Assembly (NCBI GenBank): GCA_016930575.1
Contig: JAFGGL010000036.1
Location: 33,516 to 97,515 of the forward strand
DNA length: 64,000 nucleotides
Reading direction: 5' to 3'
Source of the DNA: Clostridiales bacterium
Lineage (GTDB): Bacteria > Bacillota > Clostridia > Christensenellales > Aristaeellaceae
In this document: positions 16,022 to 23,996 of the stretch, in pieces
Layout: each line of letters opens with the position of its first letter
Numbering within the stretch: the first letter of the stretch is position 1
Notes under the pieces: generated by a model
What the model was told of the DNA's origin: nothing
What the model saw: the letters and a program-made list of their open reading frames with translations, nothing else
The model's database searches: none
Program-made: the position numbers and the translations under genes

Positions 16022-16050
16022 ATTATACTCAATTCCGGCGGAATTTTCAA
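16022..16050 (-). promoter_or_regulatory. Promoter of the receiver-like/SPFH operon
   Basis: On the minus strand: TTGAAA, 17 bp, TATAAT, about 36 bp before the GTG start. Confidence 0.75.
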
Positions 16051-16109
16051 TTGCTTCGGGAAATAGGGTTCGCCTTTGCGCCTGGAAAGGCTCCGTATGA
16101 TCCCCTTCC

Positions 16110-16137
16110 TTGCAAGATTGACCGGTTCTGTTATAAT
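16110..16137 (+). promoter_or_regulatory. Promoter of the cyclophilin-mutS2 unit
   Basis: TTGCAA (16110-16115), 16 bp, TATAAT (16132-16137), 38 bp before ATG 16176. It may serve the whole plus-strand run to 22700. Confidence 0.75.
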
Positions 16138-16175
16138 AGCATGCAGAAATCAAACATGCAGAAAGGGCTTATAGA

Positions 16176-16694
16176 ATGACAAATCCCGCTTTTACGATCA
16201 CCATGGAAAACGGCGACGTCATGACCGGGGAGCTTTATCCGGATACCGCGCCGCAGTCCGTCGGCAATTTTACCGTTTTGGCCAACAGCGGCTATTACGA
16301 CGGCCTTACCTTCCACCGCTGCATTCCGGGATTTATGATTCAGGGCGGATGCCCGCTGGGCACGGGCACGGGCGGCCCCGGCTATTCCATCAAGGGCGAA
16401 TTTGCGCAAAACGGGTATCCAAATACGCTCAGGCATACCAAGGGCGTGCTCAGCATGGCGCGCAGCATGATGAAGGACTCAGCCGGTTCGCAATTCTTTA
16501 TCATGACGAGCGACAGCCCGCATCTGGACGGTGCATACGCCGCGTTCGGCAAGGTGCTTCACGGCCTGGACGCTGCGGACGCCATCGTCAATTCGCCGAC
16601 GGATTCCCGCGATAAACCGCACACGCCACAGGTGATTCATTCTATACGCGTGGAAACGGACGGGGCCGAGTACCCGTTTACGAAGCTTAAATAA
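16176..16694 (+). CDS. Cyclophilin-type peptidyl-prolyl cis-trans isomerase
   Basis: A single-domain cyclophilin of 172 residues without a signal peptide, therefore cytoplasmic. The catalytic Arg lies in TFHRCIPGFMIQGG (about 47-60), and SAGSQFFIM and LDGAYAAFGKV are the other typical elements. It catalyses proline isomerisation during protein folding. The start is ATG 16176 with GAAAGGGC upstream. It lies 32 bp before mutS2 on the same transcript. Confidence 0.92.
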   Translation: MTNPAFTITMENGDVMTGELYPDTAPQSVGNFTVLANSGYYDGLTFHRCIPGFMIQGGCPLGTGTGGPGYSIKGEFAQNGYPNTLRHTKGVLSMARSMMKDSAGSQFFIMTSDSPHLDGAYAAFGKVLHGLDAADAIVNSPTDSRDKPHTPQVIHSIRVETDGAEYPFTKLK

Positions 16695-16726
16695 TATAGA
16701 TTTCCTTATTCTGAAAGGGGCAGTGC

Positions 16727-19081
16727 ATGAATAAAACGCGTGAGTTTCGTGTGCTGGAATTTGATAAGATCAGAGAAAAACTCGCCGCATACAGCGTTAC
16801 GCCGCTTGGCGCTGCGCTTTGCCTGGGGTTGAAGCCGGAATCTGATTTTGATCAGGTGAACCATGCACTCAATGAAACGCAGGAAGCGGTCACGCTGACC
16901 GAATATACAAACGGGAATCCTATCCGCACATTTGAGAACGTATCCGACGAGCTGCAGCTGGCCCGCAAGGGCGCGATGCTTTCGCCGCGGTCGCTTCTCA
17001 ATATCGCGGGCTGCATGGCGGCAGCCAGGGCGGCTCGTGTCATGCTGCAAAAAGATGACGTACGAACGCCTATACTCACCTCCCTCGCCTCGCTGATCAC
17101 CGTTAACCAGGCGCTGGAGCAGGAGATCACAGGCGCGATACTCGGCGACGAGGAGATCGCCGACCGCGCGTCGGCGGAGCTTGCGCAGATCCGCAAAAAG
17201 ATGCGCATCGTCAGCGACCGGGTGCGCGATAAACTGAACGGCATCATCCGCGGTTCCGGCTACGCCAAATTCCTGCAGGAATCCATCATCACCGTGCGCA
17301 ACGGGCGCTACTGCGTGCCGGTCAAGGCCGAGTTTCGCGGGAGCGTACCGGGGCTTGTGCACGACCAGAGTTCGACGGGCGCGACGCTGTTCATCGAGCC
17401 GATGAGCGTGGTGGAACTCGGCAATGATTTGAAGCAACTCCAGGCGCAGGAGCAAAAAGAGATCACCCGCATCCTCCAGGCGCTTACCGATCAGGTCGGC
17501 GCTTATGCCGACGAACTGACGAGCAATATCGATATTCTTGCGAAGCTGGATTTCGCCTTCGCCAAGGCTATGCTTGCCAGGAACATGGACGCGGTGCAGC
17601 CTGAAATCAACGCCAACGGTTTCATCAGCATCATCCGCGGTAGGCACCCGCTGCTGGATCCGCAAACCGTCGTGCCCTGTAACATTTATATTGGGAAAGG
17701 GTTCACCACGCTGGTTATTACAGGCCCCAACACCGGCGGCAAAACCGTGACTCTGAAGACCGTCGGGCTGCTCACGTTGATGATGCAGTCCGGTCTGCAC
17801 GTTCCCGCTGAGACCGGCACGGAGCTCGCGGTGTTTGACCATGTATACGCCGATATCGGCGACGAGCAGTCCATCGAGCAGTCGCTGTCCACCTTCTCCG
17901 GGCATATGAAGAACATCGTGGAGATTTTGGATCAGGTGCGGGGAAACGACCTGGCGCTGTTTGACGAACTCGGCGCGGGCACCGATCCCACCGAAGGCGC
18001 GGCACTGGCGCAGACCATACTCATGTTTATGCTCGATCGCTCCATCCGCACGCTCGCGACCACGCATTACAGCGAGCTGAAGGTATTCGCGATGTCCACC
18101 GAGGGTGCGGAAAACGCCAGCGTGGAGTTCGATATCGAAACCCTGCGCCCCACGTTCCGCCTGTCTATCGGCATTCCGGGCAAATCCAACGCCTTTGAGA
18201 TCAGCCACAAACTCGGTTTAGACGCTGAACTGATCGAAAACGCCAGGGAGCTACTTTCCAAAAACGACGTACGCTTTGAAGACGTCATCGCAAACGCGGA
18301 ATACCACCGCGGCGTCGCCGAAAAGGAGCGCGCCATCGCAGAAACAGCCCGCCAGGAGACCGTTCGCCTGCGCGATGAGGCGGAAAAGCTGCGCGACCGG
18401 ATCGAGGACAAGCGCAGCGAAAACATCCGCCGCGCCAGGGACGACGCCAAGCGCATCCTGGAAAACGCGAAAAAAGAAGCGGAAGTCGTCCTTGCCGACC
18501 TCAAGAAGATGCGCAAGAACGCCTCCGCGCCGGACGCGGAAGCGATCGCCCTGCGCAAGCGTCTCAACGACGGCATTGACAAGCTGAGCGAGGAACTGAC
18601 GAGAGAAACCGTCTCCACGCATCAGGCGCCCATGACCGTGCGCGTCGGCGAGCATGTGGAAATCGTGCACCTGAAAACCAGGGGCACCGTTTTAAGCCTT
18701 CCCAACAGCAAGGGCGAGGTGGAGGTCCAGGCGGGCATCCTCAAGGTGAAAGCGCATATTAGCCAGCTCCGCGTTTTGGAAACCAAACAGAAGAAACAGT
18801 CCGCCGTCAACGCCAGGACCGGCGCGCTGACCCGTAACGTTCCGCTGGAACTGGATATACGAGGGCATGCGGTCGACGAGGCGTTGCCGGAGATCGACCG
18901 CTATCTGGACGAAGCGATACTCGCCGGCATGCACGAGGTGAACATCATCCACGGCAAGGGGACCGGCGTGCTGCGCAGGGGCGTGCAGCAGCATCTGAAA
19001 ACGCACATGAATGTAAAAACATACCGCCTCGGCGCATACGGCGAAGGAGAAGACGGCGTGACTGTGGTAACGTTAAAATGA
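16727..19081 (+). CDS. mutS2: Endonuclease MutS2
   Basis: Full length at 784 residues. It has the core and clamp regions, an ABC-type ATPase with Walker A GPNTGGKT (about 331-338) and signature STFSGHM, a long charged coiled coil (about 510-620), a KOW-like segment and the C-terminal Smr endonuclease domain starting LDIRGHAVDEA (about 708) with HGKGTGVLR. MutS2 splits collided or stalled ribosomes and suppresses homologous recombination in different bacteria. It has no role in mismatch repair. ATG 16727 follows GAAAGGGG. The response regulator gene is 27 bp downstream. Confidence 0.95.
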   Translation: MNKTREFRVLEFDKIREKLAAYSVTPLGAALCLGLKPESDFDQVNHALNETQEAVTLTEYTNGNPIRTFENVSDELQLARKGAMLSPRSLLNIAGCMAAARAARVMLQKDDVRTPILTSLASLITVNQALEQEITGAILGDEEIADRASAELAQIRKKMRIVSDRVRDKLNGIIRGSGYAKFLQESIITVRNGRYCVPVKAEFRGSVPGLVHDQSSTGATLFIEPMSVVELGNDLKQLQAQEQKEITRILQALTDQVGAYADELTSNIDILAKLDFAFAKAMLARNMDAVQPEINANGFISIIRGRHPLLDPQTVVPCNIYIGKGFTTLVITGPNTGGKTVTLKTVGLLTLMMQSGLHVPAETGTELAVFDHVYADIGDEQSIEQSLSTFSGHMKNIVEILDQVRGNDLALFDELGAGTDPTEGAALAQTILMFMLDRSIRTLATTHYSELKVFAMSTEGAENASVEFDIETLRPTFRLSIGIPGKSNAFEISHKLGLDAELIENARELLSKNDVRFEDVIANAEYHRGVAEKERAIAETARQETVRLRDEAEKLRDRIEDKRSENIRRARDDAKRILENAKKEAEVVLADLKKMRKNASAPDAEAIALRKRLNDGIDKLSEELTRETVSTHQAPMTVRVGEHVEIVHLKTRGTVLSLPNSKGEVEVQAGILKVKAHISQLRVLETKQKKQSAVNARTGALTRNVPLELDIRGHAVDEALPEIDRYLDEAILAGMHEVNIIHGKGTGVLRRGVQQHLKTHMNVKTYRLGAYGEGEDGVTVVTLK

Positions 19082-19108
19082 CCGTGAAAAGGTAAAGGAG
19101 TATCAATC

Positions 19109-19807
19109 ATGGATACGCAAAGCATACTTTTGGTCGACGATGATCAGAACGTAAGCCACCTGATCCGCCTCTATCTGGAAAAGGAAGGATATCAGGTATA
19201 CGAAGCTTCTCGGGGCGACGATGGCATTGCAGCGTTCAAGCAGCATTCCCCTTCGCTGGTGCTTTTGGATATTATGCTCCCGGGCATCGACGGGCTGGAC
19301 GTGCTGCGCGAGATACGTAAAACCAGCAAGGTCCCCGTGATCATGCTGACGGCGAAGGATGAAACTTTCGACAAGGTGCTGGGATTGGAGCTCGGCGCCG
19401 ACGACTACATAACAAAACCGTTTAAGAACAAGGAACTCGTTGCCCGCGTAAAAGCCGTGCTCCGGCGCACCCGCGACAGCGAGGAAACCAAGGAAGTCTC
19501 GGACATGCTGCAGTTTCCTAAACTCACCGTCAGCCTGCAAAGCTATGAGGTGACCTTTAGGGACAAGGCGGTGGAAATGCCGCCCAAGGAACTGGAACTG
19601 CTGCATTATCTGGCGTCGCACCCGAATATAGTGTTTACCAGGGAACAGCTTCTGCAGCGCGTGTGGGGTTTCGACTTCTATGGCGACAGCCGCACGGTGG
19701 ATGTACACGTCAAGCGGCTCAGGGAGAAACTGACGGACTGCGAGCAGTACGGCTGGGAGATCCATACGGTATGGCGCGTCGGATACAAGTTCGAGATCAA
19801 ACGGTAA
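19109..19807 (+). CDS. OmpR/PhoB-family response regulator
   Basis: A 232-residue regulator with a receiver domain (acidic pocket DDD 10-12, phosphoacceptor Asp 54 in LLDIMLPG, Thr 81, Lys 103 in ITKPF) and a C-terminal winged helix (about 135-230) with RVWGFDFYGDSRTVDVHVKRLREK, the DNA-recognition element of OmpR proteins. It is the partner of the histidine kinase 13 bp downstream. The ATG follows AAAGGAG. Its targets are unknown. The pair sits between mutS2 and aroK, which gives no hint of the signal. Confidence 0.93.
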   Translation: MDTQSILLVDDDQNVSHLIRLYLEKEGYQVYEASRGDDGIAAFKQHSPSLVLLDIMLPGIDGLDVLREIRKTSKVPVIMLTAKDETFDKVLGLELGADDYITKPFKNKELVARVKAVLRRTRDSEETKEVSDMLQFPKLTVSLQSYEVTFRDKAVEMPPKELELLHYLASHPNIVFTREQLLQRVWGFDFYGDSRTVDVHVKRLREKLTDCEQYGWEIHTVWRVGYKFEIKR

Positions 19808-19820
19808 CAAGGTGAAATGA

Positions 19821-21305
19821 ATGTTTAACGAACTGTTTTCAAAACTGTTTCTGATATTACTGGTCATCGTACTGGTCGTTGTGCTGATCGGCGCCGGTTT
19901 TTCGGCGTATACGATACGCAACAACATGATCGAAAGCCGGATGGAGCACCTGCTGCTGCAGGCGCGCGAGATCGCGCACCTGGTCAGCCAGGAGACCGAT
20001 GCGAAACTCAACCAGTATCTGGATGTGGAAAGCTCCTTTGCGCAGTATTTGCAATGGAAGGCCAACCGAGTATACAGTGATTACAGTGCATATATCCTGA
20101 TCGTCGACCGCAACGGGCGAATCCTCAACAACATCAACAAAGTACTGTTGAAGAGCCCCGATACCGTATCGGATCTGACGGTCAACGATATCCGGGGCGC
20201 GCTGCGTGACGTGCTCTCCGGCAGGGAAGTGATCACCAAAATCGTAAACGAAGCCGACGGCACCGTGTTTACGGTCGCTGTGCCGATGACCGAGAACGAA
20301 CTCGTACTGGGCGCTGTGTTTATCCATACCGGGGCGCAGATCATCGAAACGGAATACAGGGATATCGTCATACAGATCATCCTGGGCTTTCTGATCGCCG
20401 CGGTGCTGGCGCTCGTGTTCGCGGTATTCTTCACCCGCAGCATCGTAAAGCCCCTGACCACGATGACCAAGGCGGCCGAAACAATGAGCCAGGGCGATTT
20501 CTCCGTGCGCACGGACGCATCGGGTTTTTATGAGGTTGACAATCTCGCGCGATCTTTCAACATCATGGCAAGCAAGCTTAACATGATCGAAGACAGCCGG
20601 CGGGAATTTGTCGGCAACGTCAGCCACGAGCTGCGAAGCCCGATCACCAGCATCCACGGTTACGTGGACGGCATGCTGGACGGCACGATACCCGAGGAGG
20701 AATTTCCCAAATATCTGCGTATCGTCAGCGACGAGACCATGCGGATGAAGCGTCTGATCGCCGACCTGCTTGAGCTGAGCCGCATGGAGGACGGCGTATC
20801 GACACTCGACCAAAAGGACTACGATTTGCACGAATCCATCCGGAGGGTGCTGATCGGGCGTATGAACGATATCGATAAAAAGCATGTCCATTTGCATCTG
20901 GACTTCGGGGACGAGCCCTGCTACGTGTTTGCCGACCAGGCGAGAATAGAACAGGTGATTTTCAATATCACCGACAACGCGATCAAGTTCCTGCACAACG
21001 GCGGAAACTTGACAATCCGCACGGCGATGGTGCATGATATAGTGACTGTTTCGGTGCTGAACGACGGCGCATCCATCCTGCCGGAAGACCAGCCGCATGT
21101 GTTTGAACGCTTCTACAAATCGGATAAGGCGCACACCGTCGGCAAGGATTCGGGCACGGGGCTCGGTCTTAGCATCTGCAAGCGAATCGTCGAAATGCAC
21201 GGGCAAACCATCCGCCTCGTACCCACGCAAAAGGGCGCGGCGTTTGAGTTTACGCTCAGAAAAACTGTCGCGACGCGTAAACCGATTGCACGCAATACCG
21301 AGTGA
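19821..21305 (+). CDS. Membrane sensor histidine kinase
   Basis: 494 residues: membrane span about 9-29, an extracellular sensor domain about 31-182 resembling a single-Cache/PAS fold, span about 183-205, HAMP about 206-258, HisKA with the phospho-accepting His 269 in NVSHELRSP, and a HATPase domain with N-box NITDNAIKF, F-box VFERFYKSDKAH and G-box GTGLGLSI. The overall plan is that of PhoR/WalK-like kinases but without a cytoplasmic PAS. It phosphorylates the upstream regulator. ATG 19821 follows AAGGTGAA. Its signal is unknown. Confidence 0.92.
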   Translation: MFNELFSKLFLILLVIVLVVVLIGAGFSAYTIRNNMIESRMEHLLLQAREIAHLVSQETDAKLNQYLDVESSFAQYLQWKANRVYSDYSAYILIVDRNGRILNNINKVLLKSPDTVSDLTVNDIRGALRDVLSGREVITKIVNEADGTVFTVAVPMTENELVLGAVFIHTGAQIIETEYRDIVIQIILGFLIAAVLALVFAVFFTRSIVKPLTTMTKAAETMSQGDFSVRTDASGFYEVDNLARSFNIMASKLNMIEDSRREFVGNVSHELRSPITSIHGYVDGMLDGTIPEEEFPKYLRIVSDETMRMKRLIADLLELSRMEDGVSTLDQKDYDLHESIRRVLIGRMNDIDKKHVHLHLDFGDEPCYVFADQARIEQVIFNITDNAIKFLHNGGNLTIRTAMVHDIVTVSVLNDGASILPEDQPHVFERFYKSDKAHTVGKDSGTGLGLSICKRIVEMHGQTIRLVPTQKGAAFEFTLRKTVATRKPIARNTE

Positions 21306-21329
21306 AGACAGGGAAGGAGAGTACCGGAT

Positions 21330-21839
21330 ATGGAGCGGCATATCTTCTTGGTGGGTATGCCCGGAAGCGGCAAAAGCGCGCTGGGACGGCGCGTCGCGCT
21401 TGAGATTCAGATGCCATATCTGGACACGGACGCCTACCTTTCCGAGATCACCGGCATGAACACCGCGCAGATCTACGAGGCCTTCGGCGAGGACGCATTC
21501 CGAGACGGCGAAACCAATCTGCTGCGCGCGCTGATCAACGCGACGCCGGGCATCATCTCCACCGGCGGCGGCACGGTACTGCGGGAGGAAAACCAGAAAA
21601 TCATGCGGGCGCAGGGGTACATCGTGCTCATCGACCGCCCGATCGACGATATACTCATGGACATTCGCGCAGAAAAACGTCCGCTCCTTGCGCAGAAAGG
21701 CCGGGAAGAGATCGCGCGCATTTACGACGAACGCATTCCGATATACCGGCAGATCGCCGATGTTGTACTGGACAACGGCAACGGATTCCACAACGGACTG
21801 GCCGCTCTTTCAAGTATCGCCAGGCGGCTGAGAGTCTGA
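21330..21839 (+). CDS. aroK: Shikimate kinase
   Basis: A 169-residue P-loop kinase phosphorylating shikimate at the 3-hydroxyl in aromatic amino acid synthesis. Walker A is GMPGSGKS (9-16). The substrate-binding Asp in DTDAYL (about 33), the Gly-rich STGGGTV (about 77) and RPLLAQ with YDERIPIY in the lid are all present. The length is normal. ATG 21330 follows GGAAGGAGAG. It is the only shikimate pathway gene in the window, placed after a two-component system. Confidence 0.92.
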   Translation: MERHIFLVGMPGSGKSALGRRVALEIQMPYLDTDAYLSEITGMNTAQIYEAFGEDAFRDGETNLLRALINATPGIISTGGGTVLREENQKIMRAQGYIVLIDRPIDDILMDIRAEKRPLLAQKGREEIARIYDERIPIYRQIADVVLDNGNGFHNGLAALSSIARRLRV

Positions 21840-21908
21840 CAATCAAACGCTCCCCGGTCATGTACGACGACCGGGATTTATCATATCCGAAATAATAGGA
21901 GGTATCTT

Positions 21909-22700
21909 ATGAACCACTTTACCGTCACCCAGCCTTTGCCGGACGTCTGGCACATACAGGACGTCGGACAGGTGTGCTTTACATTGATTCGCGGGGAAAA
22001 GGACACGCTGCTGTTCGATACCGGCATGGGCTTTTACGATGTGGCTTCGTGCGTGGCTCCCTATGTGCGAGGAAAACTGCACGTGGTGTTCTCGCACGCG
22101 CATTACGACCATACCTGCGGCCAGCATTACTTCGCCGAATCGTTCGTACATCCCGACGATTTGAACCGCTGCCGTAAAACCGTTGACCGCAGGCATCGCG
22201 CACTGACGCTGAAACGGGCGCGTGCGCGCGGTATTCTGGAAGACGCCTATCCGGCGGAGCAGTTTGTAAACGGGACGCCGGAGACGGTCAAGCCGCTGAC
22301 AGAGATGTCGATAGACCTGGGTGGTCTGGAGGTGCGGTTCCTGCTTTCGCCGGGGCACACCAAGGGTTCCATCGTTGCTTATATCGAAAAGAAATCGCTG
22401 CTTCTGACCGGCGATACCTGGAATCCGCATACCTGGCTGTTTTTTCCGGAATGCCAGCCGCTGGCCGTCTATACCAGGACCGTACGGCATCTGCGCAACC
22501 TGCAGGCGGAGCATGTGCTGCGCTCCCATGACGCCTCCATGGTTTCGATGGAACAGTTCAGGGCCTACGCCGACGGATTGAGCGAAGAGACCTTCTCTCA
22601 AGCGGAACCCTGCCCTGTTCCCCCGTATACGCATATCCACACTTATTGCTGCTATCCCGAGCCGGAGAGTAAACTGGTGTTCAACGGGGACAAACGCTGA
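21909..22700 (+). CDS. MBL-fold metallo-hydrolase
   Basis: 263 residues with the metallo-beta-lactamase fold: HAHYDH near residues 60-65 (two-metal site), a further His in LLSPGHTKGS near 147 and an Asp in LLTGDTW near 168. No signal peptide. Members hydrolyse thioesters, lactones or similar substrates (glyoxalase II-like). The substrate is unknown here. ATG 21909 follows ATAGGAGG. A strong terminator follows, shared with the tRNA on the other strand. Confidence 0.88.
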   Translation: MNHFTVTQPLPDVWHIQDVGQVCFTLIRGEKDTLLFDTGMGFYDVASCVAPYVRGKLHVVFSHAHYDHTCGQHYFAESFVHPDDLNRCRKTVDRRHRALTLKRARARGILEDAYPAEQFVNGTPETVKPLTEMSIDLGGLEVRFLLSPGHTKGSIVAYIEKKSLLLTGDTWNPHTWLFFPECQPLAVYTRTVRHLRNLQAEHVLRSHDASMVSMEQFRAYADGLSEETFSQAEPCPVPPYTHIHTYCCYPEPESKLVFNGDKR

Positions 22701-22714
22701 ACAATGAATATCCA

Positions 22715-22743
22715 AAAACCCCTGAGAATTCCTCAGGGGTTTT
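22715..22743. terminator. Bidirectional terminator between the MBL hydrolase and tRNA-Val
   Basis: AAAACCCCTGAG/CTCAGGGGTTTT form a 12-bp stem with a 5-nt loop, and T runs on both strands. It ends the plus-strand operon and, from the other side, lies 1 nt beyond the tRNA 3' CCA. Confidence 0.88.
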
Positions 22744-22744
22744 A

Positions 22745-22821
22745 TGGTGGGATTAAATGGGCTCGAACCATCGACCTCCACGATGTCAACGTGGCACTCT
22801 AACCAACTGAGCTATAATCCC
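22745..22821 (-). tRNA. tRNA-Val (anticodon GAC)
   Basis: The minus strand folds as a tRNA: acceptor GGGATTA/TAATCCC, D arm GCTC-AGTTGGTTA-GAGT, anticodon arm CCACG-TTGACAT-CGTGG (anticodon GAC, reading GUC/GUU), T arm GATGG-TTCGAGC-CCATT, discriminator A, and an encoded CCA at 22747-22745. Confidence 0.93.
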
Positions 22822-22841
22822 CCGCTGTTTTCAGCCAAGTT

Positions 22842-22870
22842 ATCGTAGCATAGTTTGATTTTTTTTGCAA
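22842..22870 (-). promoter_or_regulatory. Promoter of tRNA-Val
   Basis: On the minus strand: TTGCAA, 17 bp, TACGAT, ending 20 bp before the mature tRNA 5' end. Confidence 0.6.
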
Positions 22871-22926
22871 GCTTGACAGGACAAGTTCCGTATGTATGCG
22901 AACGGTAAAAAGCTTCGTCTGCCGGA

Positions 22927-22955
22927 TTGATATTGCACGGGTCTCGGATTATAAT
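22927..22955 (+). promoter_or_regulatory. Promoter of the sortase gene
   Basis: TTGATA (22927-22932), 17 bp, TATAAT (22950-22955). It lies inside the 5' part of the track ORF starting at 22896, which argues that the true start is ATG 22989. Confidence 0.75.
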
Positions 22956-22988
22956 AGAATAGATACAATCAAAACACGGGAGGCGAAG

Positions 22989-23978
22989 ATGCGGATGGAC
23001 AGAAAGAGACGGACGGATAAATATATTGCGCCCGCCGCTCCGCCTTCCGCATCAGCCGCACCGCCGCGGGAAAAGAAAGCCGCATATTCGCATCAGGTGC
23101 AGGGATACCGCCCGGAGGAAGAAAAGCGTCCCAAAAAACGTAAAAGTGCGATCTACATTATCGTGCTTGCCGTCCTTTCGGCCGTGTTCGTATACGCGTC
23201 GGCTCAGCTCGTTATATACCTGGCGCACAGCCATCAGGCCAAGCAGGAAGAGCAGATGATTCAGCAAATGATCGCGGAAAACGAAACCGAGGAGGCACAA
23301 GCGGCAATCGCCGAACCCGATACTGCCCAAACCGCGGTCCCCGAACCAGGCGAACCTACAAAAGCGCCGCCACAACCGCGTACGTTCCGCCAGGCGGCGG
23401 AAAAGCCCGACGTGCTCATCCAGTTCACCAAGGCGCTGTCGCTCAATCCCGATACAATTGGGCAACTGAAGATGGGTGAATCGATCAACACCTATGTGGT
23501 GCAGCGCGACAACAGCTACTACCTGCGCCATTCCTTTTCGGGCGAGTACAGCTTCTCGGGCGCGATCTTCCTGGACGTCTCCTGTTCCATTTATCCGCAA
23601 AGCCGCAACCTGATCATCCACGGCCATAACATGCAGGACGGCACGGCGTTTGGCAAGCTGTCCCGGTTTGAAAACATCGATTATCTGAACAAGTATCCGT
23701 TCATCGAATTCTCGACGCTCTACGAATCCGCCCTCTATATCCCCTTTGCCGTCGTCTATTATTCCATCGATACGGATTCGGAGGAATATCTGGATATTTA
23801 TCAGATCAATATGATGACTGTCGGCGAGTTTGTCCGCTTCGTTTCCAAAGCGCAGATGATGTCAGAGTACCGCATCCCGGTTTACGTTGCCGGAGGGGAC
23901 AAAATACTCACCATCACGACCTGCACATCCGGAAACGACGATATGCGGTTCGCGGTATTCGCGGTCAAAAAGCAATAG
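22989..23978 (+). CDS. Class B sortase
   Basis: A 329-residue membrane-anchored transpeptidase: basic N-terminus, one span at about 54-78, a Gln/Glu-rich coiled stretch, then the sortase barrel. The catalytic residues are His 213 in IHGHNMQDG, Cys 312 in TTCTSG and Arg 320 in DDMRFAVF, with the class-B-like NLIIHGHN...FGKL context. It would join a sorting-signal protein to the cell wall. No protein with a recognisable sorting signal is encoded nearby. ATG 22989 follows CGGGAGGCGAAG and lies 33 bp after the promoter. The longer track start is rejected. Confidence 0.9.
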   Translation: MRMDRKRRTDKYIAPAAPPSASAAPPREKKAAYSHQVQGYRPEEEKRPKKRKSAIYIIVLAVLSAVFVYASAQLVIYLAHSHQAKQEEQMIQQMIAENETEEAQAAIAEPDTAQTAVPEPGEPTKAPPQPRTFRQAAEKPDVLIQFTKALSLNPDTIGQLKMGESINTYVVQRDNSYYLRHSFSGEYSFSGAIFLDVSCSIYPQSRNLIIHGHNMQDGTAFGKLSRFENIDYLNKYPFIEFSTLYESALYIPFAVVYYSIDTDSEEYLDIYQINMMTVGEFVRFVSKAQMMSEYRIPVYVAGGDKILTITTCTSGNDDMRFAVFAVKKQ

Positions 23979-23996
23979 CGTATAGGAGGGTCAACC

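Noticed and set aside
16706-18208. 500-codon minus-strand frame
   Set aside because: Antisense shadow of mutS2, rich in Arg/His/Gln with no family features.
19857-21791. 644-codon open frame on the minus strand
   Set aside because: It lies opposite the histidine kinase and shikimate kinase genes, both with full domain sets. The translation has no recognisable motifs; it is a GC-rich shadow.
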